Assembly (NCBI RefSeq): GCF_034479615.1
Contig: NZ_CP140255.1
Location: forward strand, 930,001-994,000
Reading direction: 5' to 3'
Origin: Vreelandella neptunia
GTDB taxonomy: Bacteria; Pseudomonadota; Gammaproteobacteria; Pseudomonadales; Halomonadaceae
DNA: 64,000 bases
Shown: piece after piece, positions 32,739 through 40,939 of the stretch
How positions within the stretch are numbered: position 1 is the first letter of the stretch
Layout of the letters: each line of letters starts with the position of its first letter
Made by a program: the position numbers and the translations under genes
The notes under the pieces: generated by a model
The model's input: only the letters and a program-made list of their open reading frames with translations
The model's database searches: none
Told to the model about the DNA's origin: nothing

Positions 32739-33680
32739 TTACTCCCACTGCACGGCTTTACGGCGCAAAATGTCGCAAAAGCCGGTAACCGGTTCACCAT
32801 AGAAAGTATCTTTTCGAGTCAATAACCCAAACGGAGAAAGCGTTCGTCCAAGGGTGAGCGGCAGCATTTCAATAAGCCCTATATTGAGATGGTCTCTAAG
32901 AACGGATTCAGCCATTACCAGCAGGGCATCGCTTTTTTGCACTAGCTGTAAGGCAGCAAAGATTGAACCGCATTCGATAATATCGCGTGGCGACATTAAG
33001 CCTTCCATCTCCAACTCTTTCTCTAGCGCTTGGCGTGCTGGTGTGGTTATTGGTTGAAGTATCCAGGGCCAGAGCTCTAGTAGCTGCTCAAGAGACGGCA
33101 AAGGTTCATCGGTTAATGGATGACCACGGCGTACCACAGTGATCATGTTTTCGTTGCCCAATGGCTCAAAATCGAATTGATTATGTTGGATGGAGGTCGC
33201 ATAGCGGGCGATTGCTATATCCACTTTACCCTGCTCAAGTAGCGCCACTAATTGATCGCTTGTCTCACCCATCAAACGAATTTGTAACATGGGGCGCAGG
33301 CGTTTCATCTCGATGATAGCTTGCGCCACCAGGTCAGGCGCGGCCCCCATAATGGCCCCAACGGTTAACTGCCCGCGTCCACCAAGCTGGTAGCGATGCA
33401 CTTCTTCGGCACATCGATCTAAACGAGTTAACGCGTTATCAGCAAATTCCACCAACATTTCGCCCACTTTGGTCGGGCGCATTCCCTTGGCCATGCGCTC
33501 GAATAACTGGCACGCAAATACCCGCTCAATTTCACTTAGCATACGTGTCGCGGCAGGCTGTGACATATGCATGACCACGGCAGTTTGGTGTAGGTTGCCG
33601 ACTTTGCCCAGCGTCGAGAGCATAAGAAGGTGCTTATAACGAAGCCTTGCTACCAGCAATTGAAAGCTATCCATTCTCAT
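32739..33680 (-). CDS. LysR-family regulator of the rhamnonate genes
   Basis: LysR-type transcriptional regulator, 313 residues: N-terminal winged helix (about 15-75: VGNLHQTAVVMHMSQPAATRMLSEIERVF) and a periplasmic-binding-like effector domain (about 95-300). The sequence has the flavour of the GbpR/galactose-binding-regulator subgroup (LTVGAIMGAAPDLVAQAI). ATG 33680 or the in-frame ATG 33674 could be the start. It is divergent from rhamnonate dehydratase, with two identical TCGATA-N7-GGTAT boxes between. It most likely activates the downstream operon in response to L-rhamnonate or its keto-deoxy product (inference). The E. coli rhm cluster uses an IclR-type regulator instead, as I recall. 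Confidence 0.85.
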   Translation of the reverse strand: MRMDSFQLLVARLRYKHLLMLSTLGKVGNLHQTAVVMHMSQPAATRMLSEIERVFACQLFERMAKGMRPTKVGEMLVEFADNALTRLDRCAEEVHRYQLGGRGQLTVGAIMGAAPDLVAQAIIEMKRLRPMLQIRLMGETSDQLVALLEQGKVDIAIARYATSIQHNQFDFEPLGNENMITVVRRGHPLTDEPLPSLEQLLELWPWILQPITTPARQALEKELEMEGLMSPRDIIECGSIFAALQLVQKSDALLVMAESVLRDHLNIGLIEMLPLTLGRTLSPFGLLTRKDTFYGEPVTGFCDILRRKAVQWE

Positions 33681-33692
33681 CTCGCTTTTGAA

Positions 33693-33710
33693 TCGATACC
33701 CAAACGGTAT
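33693..33710. promoter_or_regulatory. LysR box 1
   Basis: TCGATACCCAAACGGTAT: TCGATA-N7-GGTAT with ATACC/GGTAT inverted arms and a T-N11-A core. It lies just upstream of the lysR start, as expected for an autoregulatory site. Confidence 0.55.
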
Positions 33711-33813
33711 GGTGATTACGCTTAATTTGGCTGTGCGACATTAGTCTAGTGATTCGGTATCTTGTTATTAAGCAGCCTCGCGCAAGTTAGCGCAGTTGCT
33801 GACTCAGCGCTAT

Positions 33814-33834
33814 TCGATAACTTAAAGGTATCGA
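33814..33834. promoter_or_regulatory. LysR box 2
   Basis: TCGATAACTTAAAGGTATCGA has perfect TCGATA/TATCGA arms around nine bases and a T-N11-A core. TCGATA-N7-GGTAT is identical in spacing to box 1, 121 bp away. It lies about 90 bp before the dehydratase start, an activator-like position. Confidence 0.58.
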
Positions 33835-33924
33835 GGCGAACCAGATAATCATTGGCTACCTTGCCCGCTTTTACTTACAACTTCCTCAAGAAGATGACGT
33901 TAACAAACATAACGAGGAGTGTTT

Positions 33925-35109
33925 ATGAGCGAACCCACCATCAAGCAGGTACGCGCCTACACCGTCCGGGGTGGCGGTGCTGACTACCATGACCAAGCCG
34001 AGGGGCACTGGATCGATTCCCAGATCGCGACGCCCATGAGCAAGTACCCAGAGTACCGCATGACACGCCGAAGCTTCGGGCTCAATGTTCTGGGCACTTT
34101 GGTGGTTGAGGTAGAGGCAAGCGATGGAACCGTAGGGTTTGCTGTAACTACCGGTGGCGAAATTGGTGCCTGGATTGTCGAAAAGCATCTTGCCCGCTTT
34201 ATTGAGGGTAAACAGGTAACTGAAATCGAAAAAATTTGGGATCAGATGTTTAACGCCACGCTCTATTACGGCCGTAAAGGGGTGGTGATTAATACAATTT
34301 CCTGCGTTGATCTGGCGCTTTGGGATCTGCTGGGTAAGGTGCGGCAACTGCCGGTGCATCAGCTATTAGGTGGCCCGGTTCGCGATGAACTGGTGTTTTA
34401 CGCCACCGGAGCACGCCCTGACCTCGCTAAGAAAATGGGCTTTATTGGCGGCAAAATGCCCCTCGTTCATGGGCCTGCTGAAGGCGATGAGGGGCTGAGA
34501 AAGAACTTAGAGCACCTAGCGAAAATGCGTAGCGCCGTCGGCGATGACTTCTGGCTGATGTATGACTGCTGGATGAGCCTTGATGTCAATTACGCCACTC
34601 GGCTAGCTCAGGAAGCCCAGGCGTACGACCTGAAATGGATCGAAGAGGCGCTTCCACCCGATGACTACTGGGGTTACGCGCAGCTCAAGCGTGATGTACC
34701 CAAAGGCATGCTGGTGAATACCGGTGAGCACGAGGCTACCCGCTGGGGCTTCCGTATGCTGCTGGAAATGGAGTGCTGCGACGTTATCCAACCGGATGTG
34801 GGGTGGTGTGGTGGTATTACAGAACTGATCAAGATTTCAGCGCTGGCCGATGCGCATAACAAGCTGGTTGTACCCCATGGTTCGTCGGTTTACAGCTACC
34901 ATTTTGTAATCACTCGCCATAACAGCCCGTTCGCAGAGTTCTTGATGATGGCGCCGAAGGCCGATGAGGTCGTGCCCATGTTTAATCCGCTGCTGCTGGA
35001 TGAACCGGTGCCTGAAAACGGTCGTATGGCGGCTTCCAAGCTCGACAAGCCAGGGTTTGGCGTACGCCTTAATCCTGACTGTGAACTTTCTAGGCCTTAC
35101 CAACATTAA
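33925..35109 (+). CDS. rhmD: L-rhamnonate dehydratase RhmD
   Basis: Cytoplasmic enolase-superfamily dehydratase, 394 residues, converting L-rhamnonate to 2-keto-3-deoxy-L-rhamnonate. It closely matches E. coli RhmD (YfaW) as I remember it: [64 protein letters not shown] and [13 protein letters not shown]. Metal ligands are Asp214 (MYDCWMS), Glu240 (WIEEALP) and Glu268 (NTGEHE), with Asp291-His318 (VPHGSSVYS) as the acid/base pair and His22 conserved. The start is ATG 33925 with GAGGAG upstream. It heads a same-strand operon with dctPQM, aldolase and lactaldehyde dehydrogenase. Confidence 0.94.
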   Translation: MSEPTIKQVRAYTVRGGGADYHDQAEGHWIDSQIATPMSKYPEYRMTRRSFGLNVLGTLVVEVEASDGTVGFAVTTGGEIGAWIVEKHLARFIEGKQVTEIEKIWDQMFNATLYYGRKGVVINTISCVDLALWDLLGKVRQLPVHQLLGGPVRDELVFYATGARPDLAKKMGFIGGKMPLVHGPAEGDEGLRKNLEHLAKMRSAVGDDFWLMYDCWMSLDVNYATRLAQEAQAYDLKWIEEALPPDDYWGYAQLKRDVPKGMLVNTGEHEATRWGFRMLLEMECCDVIQPDVGWCGGITELIKISALADAHNKLVVPHGSSVYSYHFVITRHNSPFAEFLMMAPKADEVVPMFNPLLLDEPVPENGRMAASKLDKPGFGVRLNPDCELSRPYQH

Positions 35110-35183
35110 AATTAAGGCCTGATAAGCATTGTTCCCGCTAAAAACTAGGGAACTTAAACCAAGTAATATCAGAGGAAACTACA

Positions 35184-36188
35184 ATGAAAATGAAAAACAC
35201 CTCATGTCTTTCAGTCTCTAAAATGACCACAATTGGTGTCGCAGGGCTGCTCTTCATGATGCCCTTTGGCACTGCCTATGCTGAAACGAAAATTCGTTTC
35301 GCACACCATATTTCGACTGATTCCGAGCAGCATTTAGCAGCTGAAAGATTTCGCGATCTGGCAGCTGAATACAGTGACGGTGAAGTCCAGGTGGAAATCT
35401 TTCCCGCCGGACAAATGGGCGGGCAACGAGAAATTATTGAGTCTGTTGAGCTTGGCGTACTGGAGATGGGGTATGGCGAATCTGGCCTTTATGCCAACTA
35501 TGTACCCGAATTTGGTCTGCTGACGCTACCTTATCTTTATCGGGACGTTGATCATTGGGAAAACGTGGTAGCAGGAGAAATAGGCGATCAATTGATCGAG
35601 CAATTGGTTACCACTTCCGGGATCAGGCCGCTTAACTGGATTCTGGCAGGCTATCGAGATACGTATTTGGCCGAAGGAGAAATTAATAGCCCCGAAGATT
35701 TCAATAACTTGAAGATTCGCGTACCGGAGTCTCCCGTGTTTGTGGGTACCTTCTCTGCACTGGAAGCTCAGCCGACGCCTGTACCCATGCCGGAAGTCTA
35801 CACCGCGTTACAGGCAGGTGTCGTCGATGCCATGGAAGGGACCCCGGAAGTTGGTTACACCTTCCGCATATTTGAGGTCGCCGAGTCGCTGTCCAAAACA
35901 CGCCATATTCTTTTCGACGGTAGTTTTGCCATCAATGAGTCCTTTTACAACAACCTTTCTGATAGCGACCGTGACGCAGTCAACCGGGCCGCCCGGGAAG
36001 CGGCTGAAATGCAGCGCGGTGAGTGGTTTGAGCGTGAGCAGTCCTGGTTTAGCCAGCTAGAAGAAGAGGGGATCGCCATTAACGAGGTGGATCCAGTGCC
36101 TTTCCAAGAAGCACTGGCAGGCTTCCGCGAAGAGTTTGCTGCCAATATTGGCGCCGTAGAACTACTTGAGTCCATTGGGCAGCAGTGA
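35184..36188 (+). CDS. dctP: TRAP transporter substrate-binding protein DctP
   Basis: Periplasmic receptor (334 residues) of a TRAP transporter. It has a Sec signal peptide with cleavage after TAYA-33, before ETKIRFAHH. The mature protein starts with the DctP/DUF family pattern KIRFAHHISTDSEQHLAAERF and has FPAGQMGGQREIIESVELG, then the ligand-arginine region (LKIRVPESPVF) and QAGVVDAMEGTPEV. AGAGGAA precedes ATG 35184. Its position between rhmD and the aldolase implies L-rhamnonate as ligand, as the pathway has no other importer here. Related DctP proteins bind uronates and aldonates. Confidence 0.9.
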   Translation: MKMKNTSCLSVSKMTTIGVAGLLFMMPFGTAYAETKIRFAHHISTDSEQHLAAERFRDLAAEYSDGEVQVEIFPAGQMGGQREIIESVELGVLEMGYGESGLYANYVPEFGLLTLPYLYRDVDHWENVVAGEIGDQLIEQLVTTSGIRPLNWILAGYRDTYLAEGEINSPEDFNNLKIRVPESPVFVGTFSALEAQPTPVPMPEVYTALQAGVVDAMEGTPEVGYTFRIFEVAESLSKTRHILFDGSFAINESFYNNLSDSDRDAVNRAAREAAEMQRGEWFEREQSWFSQLEEEGIAINEVDPVPFQEALAGFREEFAANIGAVELLESIGQQ

Positions 36189-36208
36189 CTCTGAAAAGGA
36201 GCTCGCAA

Positions 36209-36688
36209 ATGCGTCGTTATCTGGATACTGCATTTGCCACCCTTGGCGCCATGACCGTCGCCATTTTCTCGGCGATCATGGCGTTGATTTTCATACAGGT
36301 CATCAACCGGTTTCTCCTCGGGTTGCCACTTTTCTGGACAGAAGAAGTGGTGAGGATGCTGCTGGTTTGGTTAGTACTTATGGGAACCCCTGTGGTGGTT
36401 TACAAATGCGATGAAATAAAGGTGGAGCTGTTTCGGTTTAACAATGACCGCTTTGAAAAGGTGAGACGTTTCGCAGTGGCAGCTATCTCAATTGTTTTCT
36501 GTGCCGTTTTAGCCCACTGGGGGTACCTATTCACACTACGCGCTTTGGGCACAATGCAGCCCTCGTTGGGTATTTCTAGAGCTTGGCTGTATGCACCCAT
36601 CCCCATTGGGGGCGTGCTGACGATCCTTGCTTTCATTGTTCGTCGTGATGAAGTGAAAAAAGCATCAGACGTAGAGGAGCTACTATGA
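36209..36688 (+). CDS. dctQ: TRAP transporter small permease DctQ
   Basis: Small membrane subunit, 159 residues, four predicted helices (about 12-35, 45-65, 85-105 and 125-148), with the family motif INRFLLGLPLFWTEEVVRMLLVWLV split over helices 1-2. AAAAGGAG (36194-36201) precedes ATG 36209; an upstream GTG at 36185 is in frame but inside dctP's end. The stop overlaps the dctM start (ATGA). It works with DctM in sodium-driven uptake of the acid bound by DctP. Confidence 0.88.
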   Translation: MRRYLDTAFATLGAMTVAIFSAIMALIFIQVINRFLLGLPLFWTEEVVRMLLVWLVLMGTPVVVYKCDEIKVELFRFNNDRFEKVRRFAVAAISIVFCAVLAHWGYLFTLRALGTMQPSLGISRAWLYAPIPIGGVLTILAFIVRRDEVKKASDVEELL

Positions 36689-37968
36689 TCGTTGCCTTAA
36701 TGTTTGGATTATTTACAGCTCTTCTCGCTGTCGGCGTGCCCATCGCCTTCGCCATGGGGCTTAGTGCCGTTACCGTCCTAGTCATTGATGGCGGGGTACC
36801 ACTTCTGGTTTTGCCTCAGCGCTTTTTCAGCTCTTTGGATAGCTTCCCCTTGCTGGCCATCCCGCTCTACATCTTCGCCGGGAACCTAATGAACTACGGT
36901 GGTATCACCTCGTCAATCGTAGGTTTTTCCCGTTCCTTAGTGGGCCATATACGGGGCGGATTAGGCCAGGTGAATATCATGACGAGTGTGCTGTTTTCGG
37001 GTATCTCCGGTTCGGCTTCGGCAGATGTGGCTGCGGTCGGAGGGATGATGATTCCGGCGATGAAAAAGGAGGGCTACAAGCCAGAATGGGCGGTAGTGAT
37101 TACCGCCGCTTCAGCAATCTTGGGGCCCATTATTCCGCCTAGCCTGCTCATGGTGATCTATGGAGCCATGACGGGGCTTTCCATTGGCACGCTGTTTTTG
37201 GCCGGTATCGTTCCAGGTCTGTTTCTCGCCATGATCATGATGGCACTGGTTTACTGGAAAGCTGATGAAATCGGCGCGCCTCGTCACCGTAGAGCCAGCT
37301 TAGGCGAAACCGGCAAGGTGTTTTTGAAAGCAGCACCCGCGATGGTGATGCCGTTGATTATTGTAGGGGGTATCCAGAGCGGTTTATTCACGCCTACAGA
37401 GGCAGGCATTGTGGCCGTCGCCTATGGGCTCGGTTTTGGTCTGCTTTCTCATCGCCTGAATGTCAAAAATACCTACCGCTTCGCCCTTCAGTCGGTGGTT
37501 ACCTCAGCGAGCATTCTGATCATCCTCGGCAGTGCCGCTTTGTTTAGTTGGATCATTGCCCGAGAGGGCGTACCTGCAACATTAGCTACTTGGCTTTCTA
37601 GTATGACCAGCGAGCCTGCCGTCGTGCTACTGCTGATTGTGCTGGTACTGATCCTCGTCGGAATGTTTATCGAAACAATTTCAGCGCTGATCTTGATGGT
37701 GCCGATATTGACACCGATTGCCCAAATGTTCGGGTTCGACATGATCCACTTTTCAGTCGTGGTCATTATTGCTCTGCTTTTAGGCTCGCTGACGCCACCA
37801 GTGGCTTTAATCGTTCTACTTGGGTGCAAAATTGCTGAGGTTGATTACATGAAGACAATGCGCCCACTCGTGCCTTTTTTCATGGTTCTCGTCATCGGGT
37901 TGCTGTGCATCATGTATTTACCCTTATTAACACTTGGCCTACCTGACCTGCTTGGGGCTTTTGACTAG
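36685..37968 (+). CDS. dctM: TRAP transporter large permease DctM
   Basis: Large membrane subunit, 427 residues, about 12 helices. Motifs: GVPIAFAMGLSAV, FPLLAIPLYIFAGNLMNYGG, FSGISGSASADVAAVGGMMIPAMKKEGY, GPIIPPSLLMVIYG and GSLTPPVALIVLLGCKIA. It overlaps dctQ by 4 nt. The coupling ion is normally sodium in halophilic and marine bacteria. The aldolase gene follows after 21 nt, so uptake and cleavage are co-expressed. Confidence 0.92.
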   Translation: MIVALMFGLFTALLAVGVPIAFAMGLSAVTVLVIDGGVPLLVLPQRFFSSLDSFPLLAIPLYIFAGNLMNYGGITSSIVGFSRSLVGHIRGGLGQVNIMTSVLFSGISGSASADVAAVGGMMIPAMKKEGYKPEWAVVITAASAILGPIIPPSLLMVIYGAMTGLSIGTLFLAGIVPGLFLAMIMMALVYWKADEIGAPRHRRASLGETGKVFLKAAPAMVMPLIIVGGIQSGLFTPTEAGIVAVAYGLGFGLLSHRLNVKNTYRFALQSVVTSASILIILGSAALFSWIIAREGVPATLATWLSSMTSEPAVVLLLIVLVLILVGMFIETISALILMVPILTPIAQMFGFDMIHFSVVVIIALLLGSLTPPVALIVLLGCKIAEVDYMKTMRPLVPFFMVLVIGLLCIMYLPLLTLGLPDLLGAFD

Positions 37969-37989
37969 TACTACTGGAGTGTAACGACG

Positions 37990-38787
37990 ATGGAAATGCC
38001 CGTTAATACATTTAAAAGCGCACTGGCTAAAAGTGATCCCATTTGGGGCTGCTGGGCTGGTTTTGCGACTGGTTATGCCGCTGAAATTGTGGCGAGCACT
38101 GGCTTTGATTGGCTGCTGATTGATGGTGAGCATGCTCCCAATACGGTGCCGACTATTTTGGCTCAACTACAGGCAGTGGCACCTTATTCAGCAGCACCGG
38201 TAGTACGCAGCGTTAACCAGGATCCTGCGTTGATTAAACAACTACTCGACATTGGCGTTCAGACACTAATGGTGCCAATGGTGGAAAGTGCTGAGCAAGC
38301 CGCAGCCCTGGTGCGTGCTACTCGCTATCCACCCCATGGCATACGCGGTGTCGGCGGGGGCTTAGTGCGTGCAACACGCTGGGATGGCGTGGATGACTAC
38401 CTAACTAAGGCGCATGAGTCGCTCTGTCTAATCGTACAGGTTGAATCACCCAAAGGCGTTAAGCAGGCGGAAGCGATTGCGACAACCGATGGGGTTGATG
38501 CGGTCTTTATTGGCCCGGCGGATCTTTCGGTGGGGATGGGGCATCCAGGCAATCCGGGGCATCCAGACGTTCAAAAAGCCATTGAACAAGTTATTAAAAC
38601 GGTGCAGGCGGCGGGTAAGCCGGTGGGGATCCTGGCGCCGCTTGAAGACGACGCACGCCGCTATCAGGCGCTTGGCTGCCAGTTTATTGCGGTGGGGATC
38701 GATATAAGCCTTCTTCGCCAGGGCGCTCTGGCAACCATTGCACGCTACAAGGGGCAAGTCGCGAACCAGACTTCCAGTACTTATTAA
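37990..38787 (+). CDS. rhmA: 2-keto-3-deoxy-L-rhamnonate aldolase RhmA (HpaI family)
   Basis: Class II, metal-dependent HpcH/HpaI-family aldolase, 265 residues, splitting 2-keto-3-deoxy-L-rhamnonate to pyruvate and L-lactaldehyde. Key motifs: FDWLLIDGEHAPN (catalytic His and loop), PVVRSVNQDPALIKQLLDIGVQTLMVPMV, RYPPHGIRGVGGG, VQVESPKG (metal Glu) and VDAVFIGPADLSVGMGHPGN (metal Asp). It is closest in pattern to RhmA/HpaI; GarL (keto-deoxyglucarate aldolase) is a less likely reading and would fit the aldarate island instead. ATG 37990 follows a GGAG. Neighbouring rhmD and the lactaldehyde dehydrogenase support the assignment. Confidence 0.88.
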   Translation: MEMPVNTFKSALAKSDPIWGCWAGFATGYAAEIVASTGFDWLLIDGEHAPNTVPTILAQLQAVAPYSAAPVVRSVNQDPALIKQLLDIGVQTLMVPMVESAEQAAALVRATRYPPHGIRGVGGGLVRATRWDGVDDYLTKAHESLCLIVQVESPKGVKQAEAIATTDGVDAVFIGPADLSVGMGHPGNPGHPDVQKAIEQVIKTVQAAGKPVGILAPLEDDARRYQALGCQFIAVGIDISLLRQGALATIARYKGQVANQTSSTY

Positions 38788-38892
38788 CTCAGTGTTTGTT
38801 AACAAGCTCTTCTTAACACAGCACTTATCACTCTAGGACTTATCTGCAGGTGGTCTCGTTGAGGCCAATATAATGACAATAGGAGAATCAGG

Positions 38893-40329
38893 ATGACACA
38901 GCCAACCATTTATCAAAACTATATCAACGGCGCATTTGAAGCGGCCCAGCAGCACCTGGAGGTATTTAACCCCGCCAACCAGGCATTATTATCGCGTGTT
39001 CCCGCTTCCAATGCTGACGATGTCGAGCGAGCGTTAGATACCGCGCGTGCAGCGCAAAAGGGCTGGGCCGCGACGCCAGCCGTCGAGCGTGCGGCTTTTC
39101 TGCATCGTTTAGCCAATAAGCTGCGCGATAACGTTGCCCATTTGGCACGTACCATTACGGAAGAGCAGGGCAAAATCAGTGGGTTGGCGGAAGTGGAAGT
39201 TAACTTTACCGCCGACTATTTGGATTATATGGCCGAGTGGGGGCGCCGCATTGAAGGTGAAATCATTCAGAGCGATCGCCCTAAGGAGAACATTTTCCTT
39301 TTCCGTAAGCCACTTGGGGTGGTAGCGGGCATTTTGCCTTGGAATTTCCCGTTTTTCTTGATCGCACGCAAGATGGCGCCGGCATTAGTCACGGGCAATA
39401 CCATCGTAATTAAGCCCAGCGAAGAAACACCCAATAACTGTTTTGAGTTCGCCCGTCTGCTAGATGAAGTGGGGTTGCCAAAAGGTGTGTTCAACGTGGT
39501 GAGCGGCACGGGTGCTGAAGCGGGTAACGCCCTTACCGCTAGCCAGCAGGTCGATATGATTAGCTTTACGGGCAGCGTGGAAACGGGATCACGCATTATG
39601 GCCAATGCCGCTAACAACATCACTAAGCTCAATCTGGAGTTGGGTGGTAAGGCACCGGCTATTGTGCTGGATGATGCGGATCTCGACCTGGCGGTGAATG
39701 CGATCCGCAGCTCACGGATTATCAATACCGGCCAGGTATGTAATTGCGCCGAACGCGTTTACGTTCAGCGTGGCGTTGCAGATGAGTTTATTGCGCGCAT
39801 TGCTAAAGCGATGGAATCCACCCGCTATGGTGATCCGCTAGTGGATAGCGATGTTGAGATGGGGCCCATGATCAACAGAGCGGGCCTGGATAAAGTGGCC
39901 CAAATGGTAGAAACCGCGCGCGGAGATGGAGCTGAGTTGATTACTGGCGGTAATGTCGCGGATCTGGGCGCTGGTTTCCACTACCAGCCGACGGTGCTGG
40001 CTGGCTGTCGCCAAGATATGGCCATTATGCGCCAGGAGATTTTTGGCCCGGTTCTGCCCATCCAGATCGTCGATAACCTTGATGAAGCCATAGCACTGGC
40101 CAATGACTGTGAATATGGCCTTACCTCATCGATTTATACCCGAAGCCTAAATAACGCCATGCAGGCCTGTCGTGAACTTGATTTTGGCGAGACCTATATC
40201 AACCGAGAGAACTTTGAAGCAATGCAAGGCTTCCACGCTGGCGTTCGTAAGTCAGGTATCGGCGGGGCTGATGGTAAGCACGGTCTTTACGAATATACCC
40301 ACAGCCATGTGGTGTATCTAGAAGGCTAA
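38893..40329 (+). CDS. aldA: Lactaldehyde dehydrogenase AldA
   Basis: NAD-dependent L-lactaldehyde dehydrogenase, 478 residues (E. coli AldA 479), oxidising the aldolase product to L-lactate. The sequence closely follows E. coli AldA: FTADYLDYMAEWGRRIEGEI, ILPWNFPFFLIARKMAPAL, KLNLELGGKAPAIVLDDADL (Glu249), GQVCNCAERVYVQ (Cys283 in the canonical nucleophile position) and GETYINRENFEAMQGFHAG. AGGAGAATCAGG precedes ATG 38893. It is the last gene of the rhamnonate operon and is followed by a 13-bp hairpin. Glycolaldehyde is an alternative substrate in E. coli. Confidence 0.92.
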   Translation: MTQPTIYQNYINGAFEAAQQHLEVFNPANQALLSRVPASNADDVERALDTARAAQKGWAATPAVERAAFLHRLANKLRDNVAHLARTITEEQGKISGLAEVEVNFTADYLDYMAEWGRRIEGEIIQSDRPKENIFLFRKPLGVVAGILPWNFPFFLIARKMAPALVTGNTIVIKPSEETPNNCFEFARLLDEVGLPKGVFNVVSGTGAEAGNALTASQQVDMISFTGSVETGSRIMANAANNITKLNLELGGKAPAIVLDDADLDLAVNAIRSSRIINTGQVCNCAERVYVQRGVADEFIARIAKAMESTRYGDPLVDSDVEMGPMINRAGLDKVAQMVETARGDGAELITGGNVADLGAGFHYQPTVLAGCRQDMAIMRQEIFGPVLPIQIVDNLDEAIALANDCEYGLTSSIYTRSLNNAMQACRELDFGETYINRENFEAMQGFHAGVRKSGIGGADGKHGLYEYTHSHVVYLEG

Positions 40330-40346
40330 CAATGACTTGCAACGAC

Positions 40347-40377
40347 ACGCCCCGGCCACTTCCTGTGGCCGGGGCGT
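40347..40377. terminator. Strong hairpin between aldA and the DUF1127-like gene
   Basis: ACGCCCCGGCCAC-TTCCT-GTGGCCGGGGCGT: 13-bp perfect stem between two convergent genes. It lacks a U-run on either side, so it may be an mRNA 3' stabiliser or a bidirectional terminator. Confidence 0.6.
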
Positions 40378-40380
40378 TGG

Positions 40381-40629
40381 CTATGCCAAACTACTCCCGC
40401 AGTGTGGACATTTTTCGTGGGCGTCGCGGGTTTCAGCTTGATGGCGTTGGTTGCGTTGACTCGGTTCCTCTACGCCGTGAATGGATACCAACTGGCCCTG
40501 CTCCCAGCGTAAGCCGATATCTTTTAACAGGTGCGGGTCATGAAAGCGCGGATCTTCGTACAGACGGCGCTGAGTGCGCGCGTGTTTTAGGGCGCTGAGT
40601 AGTTTGCGGGTAATTGTTGCTACTGCCAT
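40381..40629 (-). CDS. DUF1127-like small protein with C-terminal CxxC
   Basis: Basic 82-residue protein. The middle contains LYEDPRFHDPHLLKDIGL, matching the LxDIGL core of the DUF1127 (YjiS-like) family, whose members bind RNA or modulate metabolism in alphaproteobacteria. The tail ends in EKCPHCGSSLA, a single zinc-knuckle-like CPHC. ATG 40629 is chosen with AGGAG about 9 nt upstream; the frame extends further without support. It stands alone between the rhamnonate operon and the response regulator. Function unknown. Confidence 0.65.
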   Translation of the reverse strand: MAVATITRKLLSALKHARTQRRLYEDPRFHDPHLLKDIGLRWEQGQLVSIHGVEEPSQRNQRHQAETRDAHEKCPHCGSSLA

Positions 40630-40759
40630 GGGGTCGGTCTCCTGGGTTAGGAGGCCGGGCAACATCGCGATCAGGCAGTCTCAAAGGTAACGATAAAACA
40701 ACATGGCCGCGATACTTGCCGCGGCCAATTTCCTCTCTACATCTCTGGCGCGCGACAAT

Positions 40760-40802
40760 AATAAGCTGATATCGCATTATTAATAATGCGATGCAGCTTA
40801 TT
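40760..40802. repeat. 43-bp near-perfect palindrome
   Basis: The centre ATCGCATTATT/AATAATGCGAT (40771-40792) is a perfect 22-bp palindrome. It is flanked by AATAAGCTG (40760-40768) and CAGCTTATT (40794-40802), also perfect inverted copies. There is no loop and no U-run, so it looks more like a protein-binding or replication/cruciform site than a terminator. Confidence 0.7.
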
Positions 40803-40873
40803 CATTCGGGTCGCGGGGATTTGCCAGCGCATGTTGAGGTCTCTGAAAAGTCTTACTTTAAGAACGTCTCGTT

Positions 40874-40902
40874 AATAAAACCAAACTGCCTTTACAAGGC
40901 AG
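40874..40902 (-). terminator. Terminator of the response regulator gene
   Basis: CTGCCTT-TAC-AAGGCAG (plus-strand view, 40886-40902): 7-bp stem which, read on the minus strand, is followed by TTTGGTTTTATT. It lies 38 nt after the stop at 40940. Confidence 0.75.
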
Positions 40903-40939
40903 CTCTTATCTTTTAACCGATGCTTATATGAGCGTCAAC

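Larger units (their letters stand above)
40630..40939. promoter_or_regulatory. Intergenic region with a long palindrome and a terminator
   Basis: This 310-nt gap contains no credible gene. From left to right it holds a GGCCGCG/CGCGGCC hairpin (about 40704-40725), a 43-bp near-perfect AT-rich palindrome (40760-40802) upstream of the DUF1127-like gene, and an intrinsic terminator for the response regulator on the minus strand (40874-40902). Confidence 0.55.

Noticed and set aside
33886..34359. 157-codon frame opposite the start of rhmD
   Set aside because: Antisense shadow; would run through the rhmD ribosome site and has no family motif.
37990..38787. GarL, the keto-deoxyglucarate aldolase missing from the first island
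   Set aside because: The sequence pattern is closer to RhmA/HpaI, and the gene is embedded between the TRAP transporter and lactaldehyde dehydrogenase.
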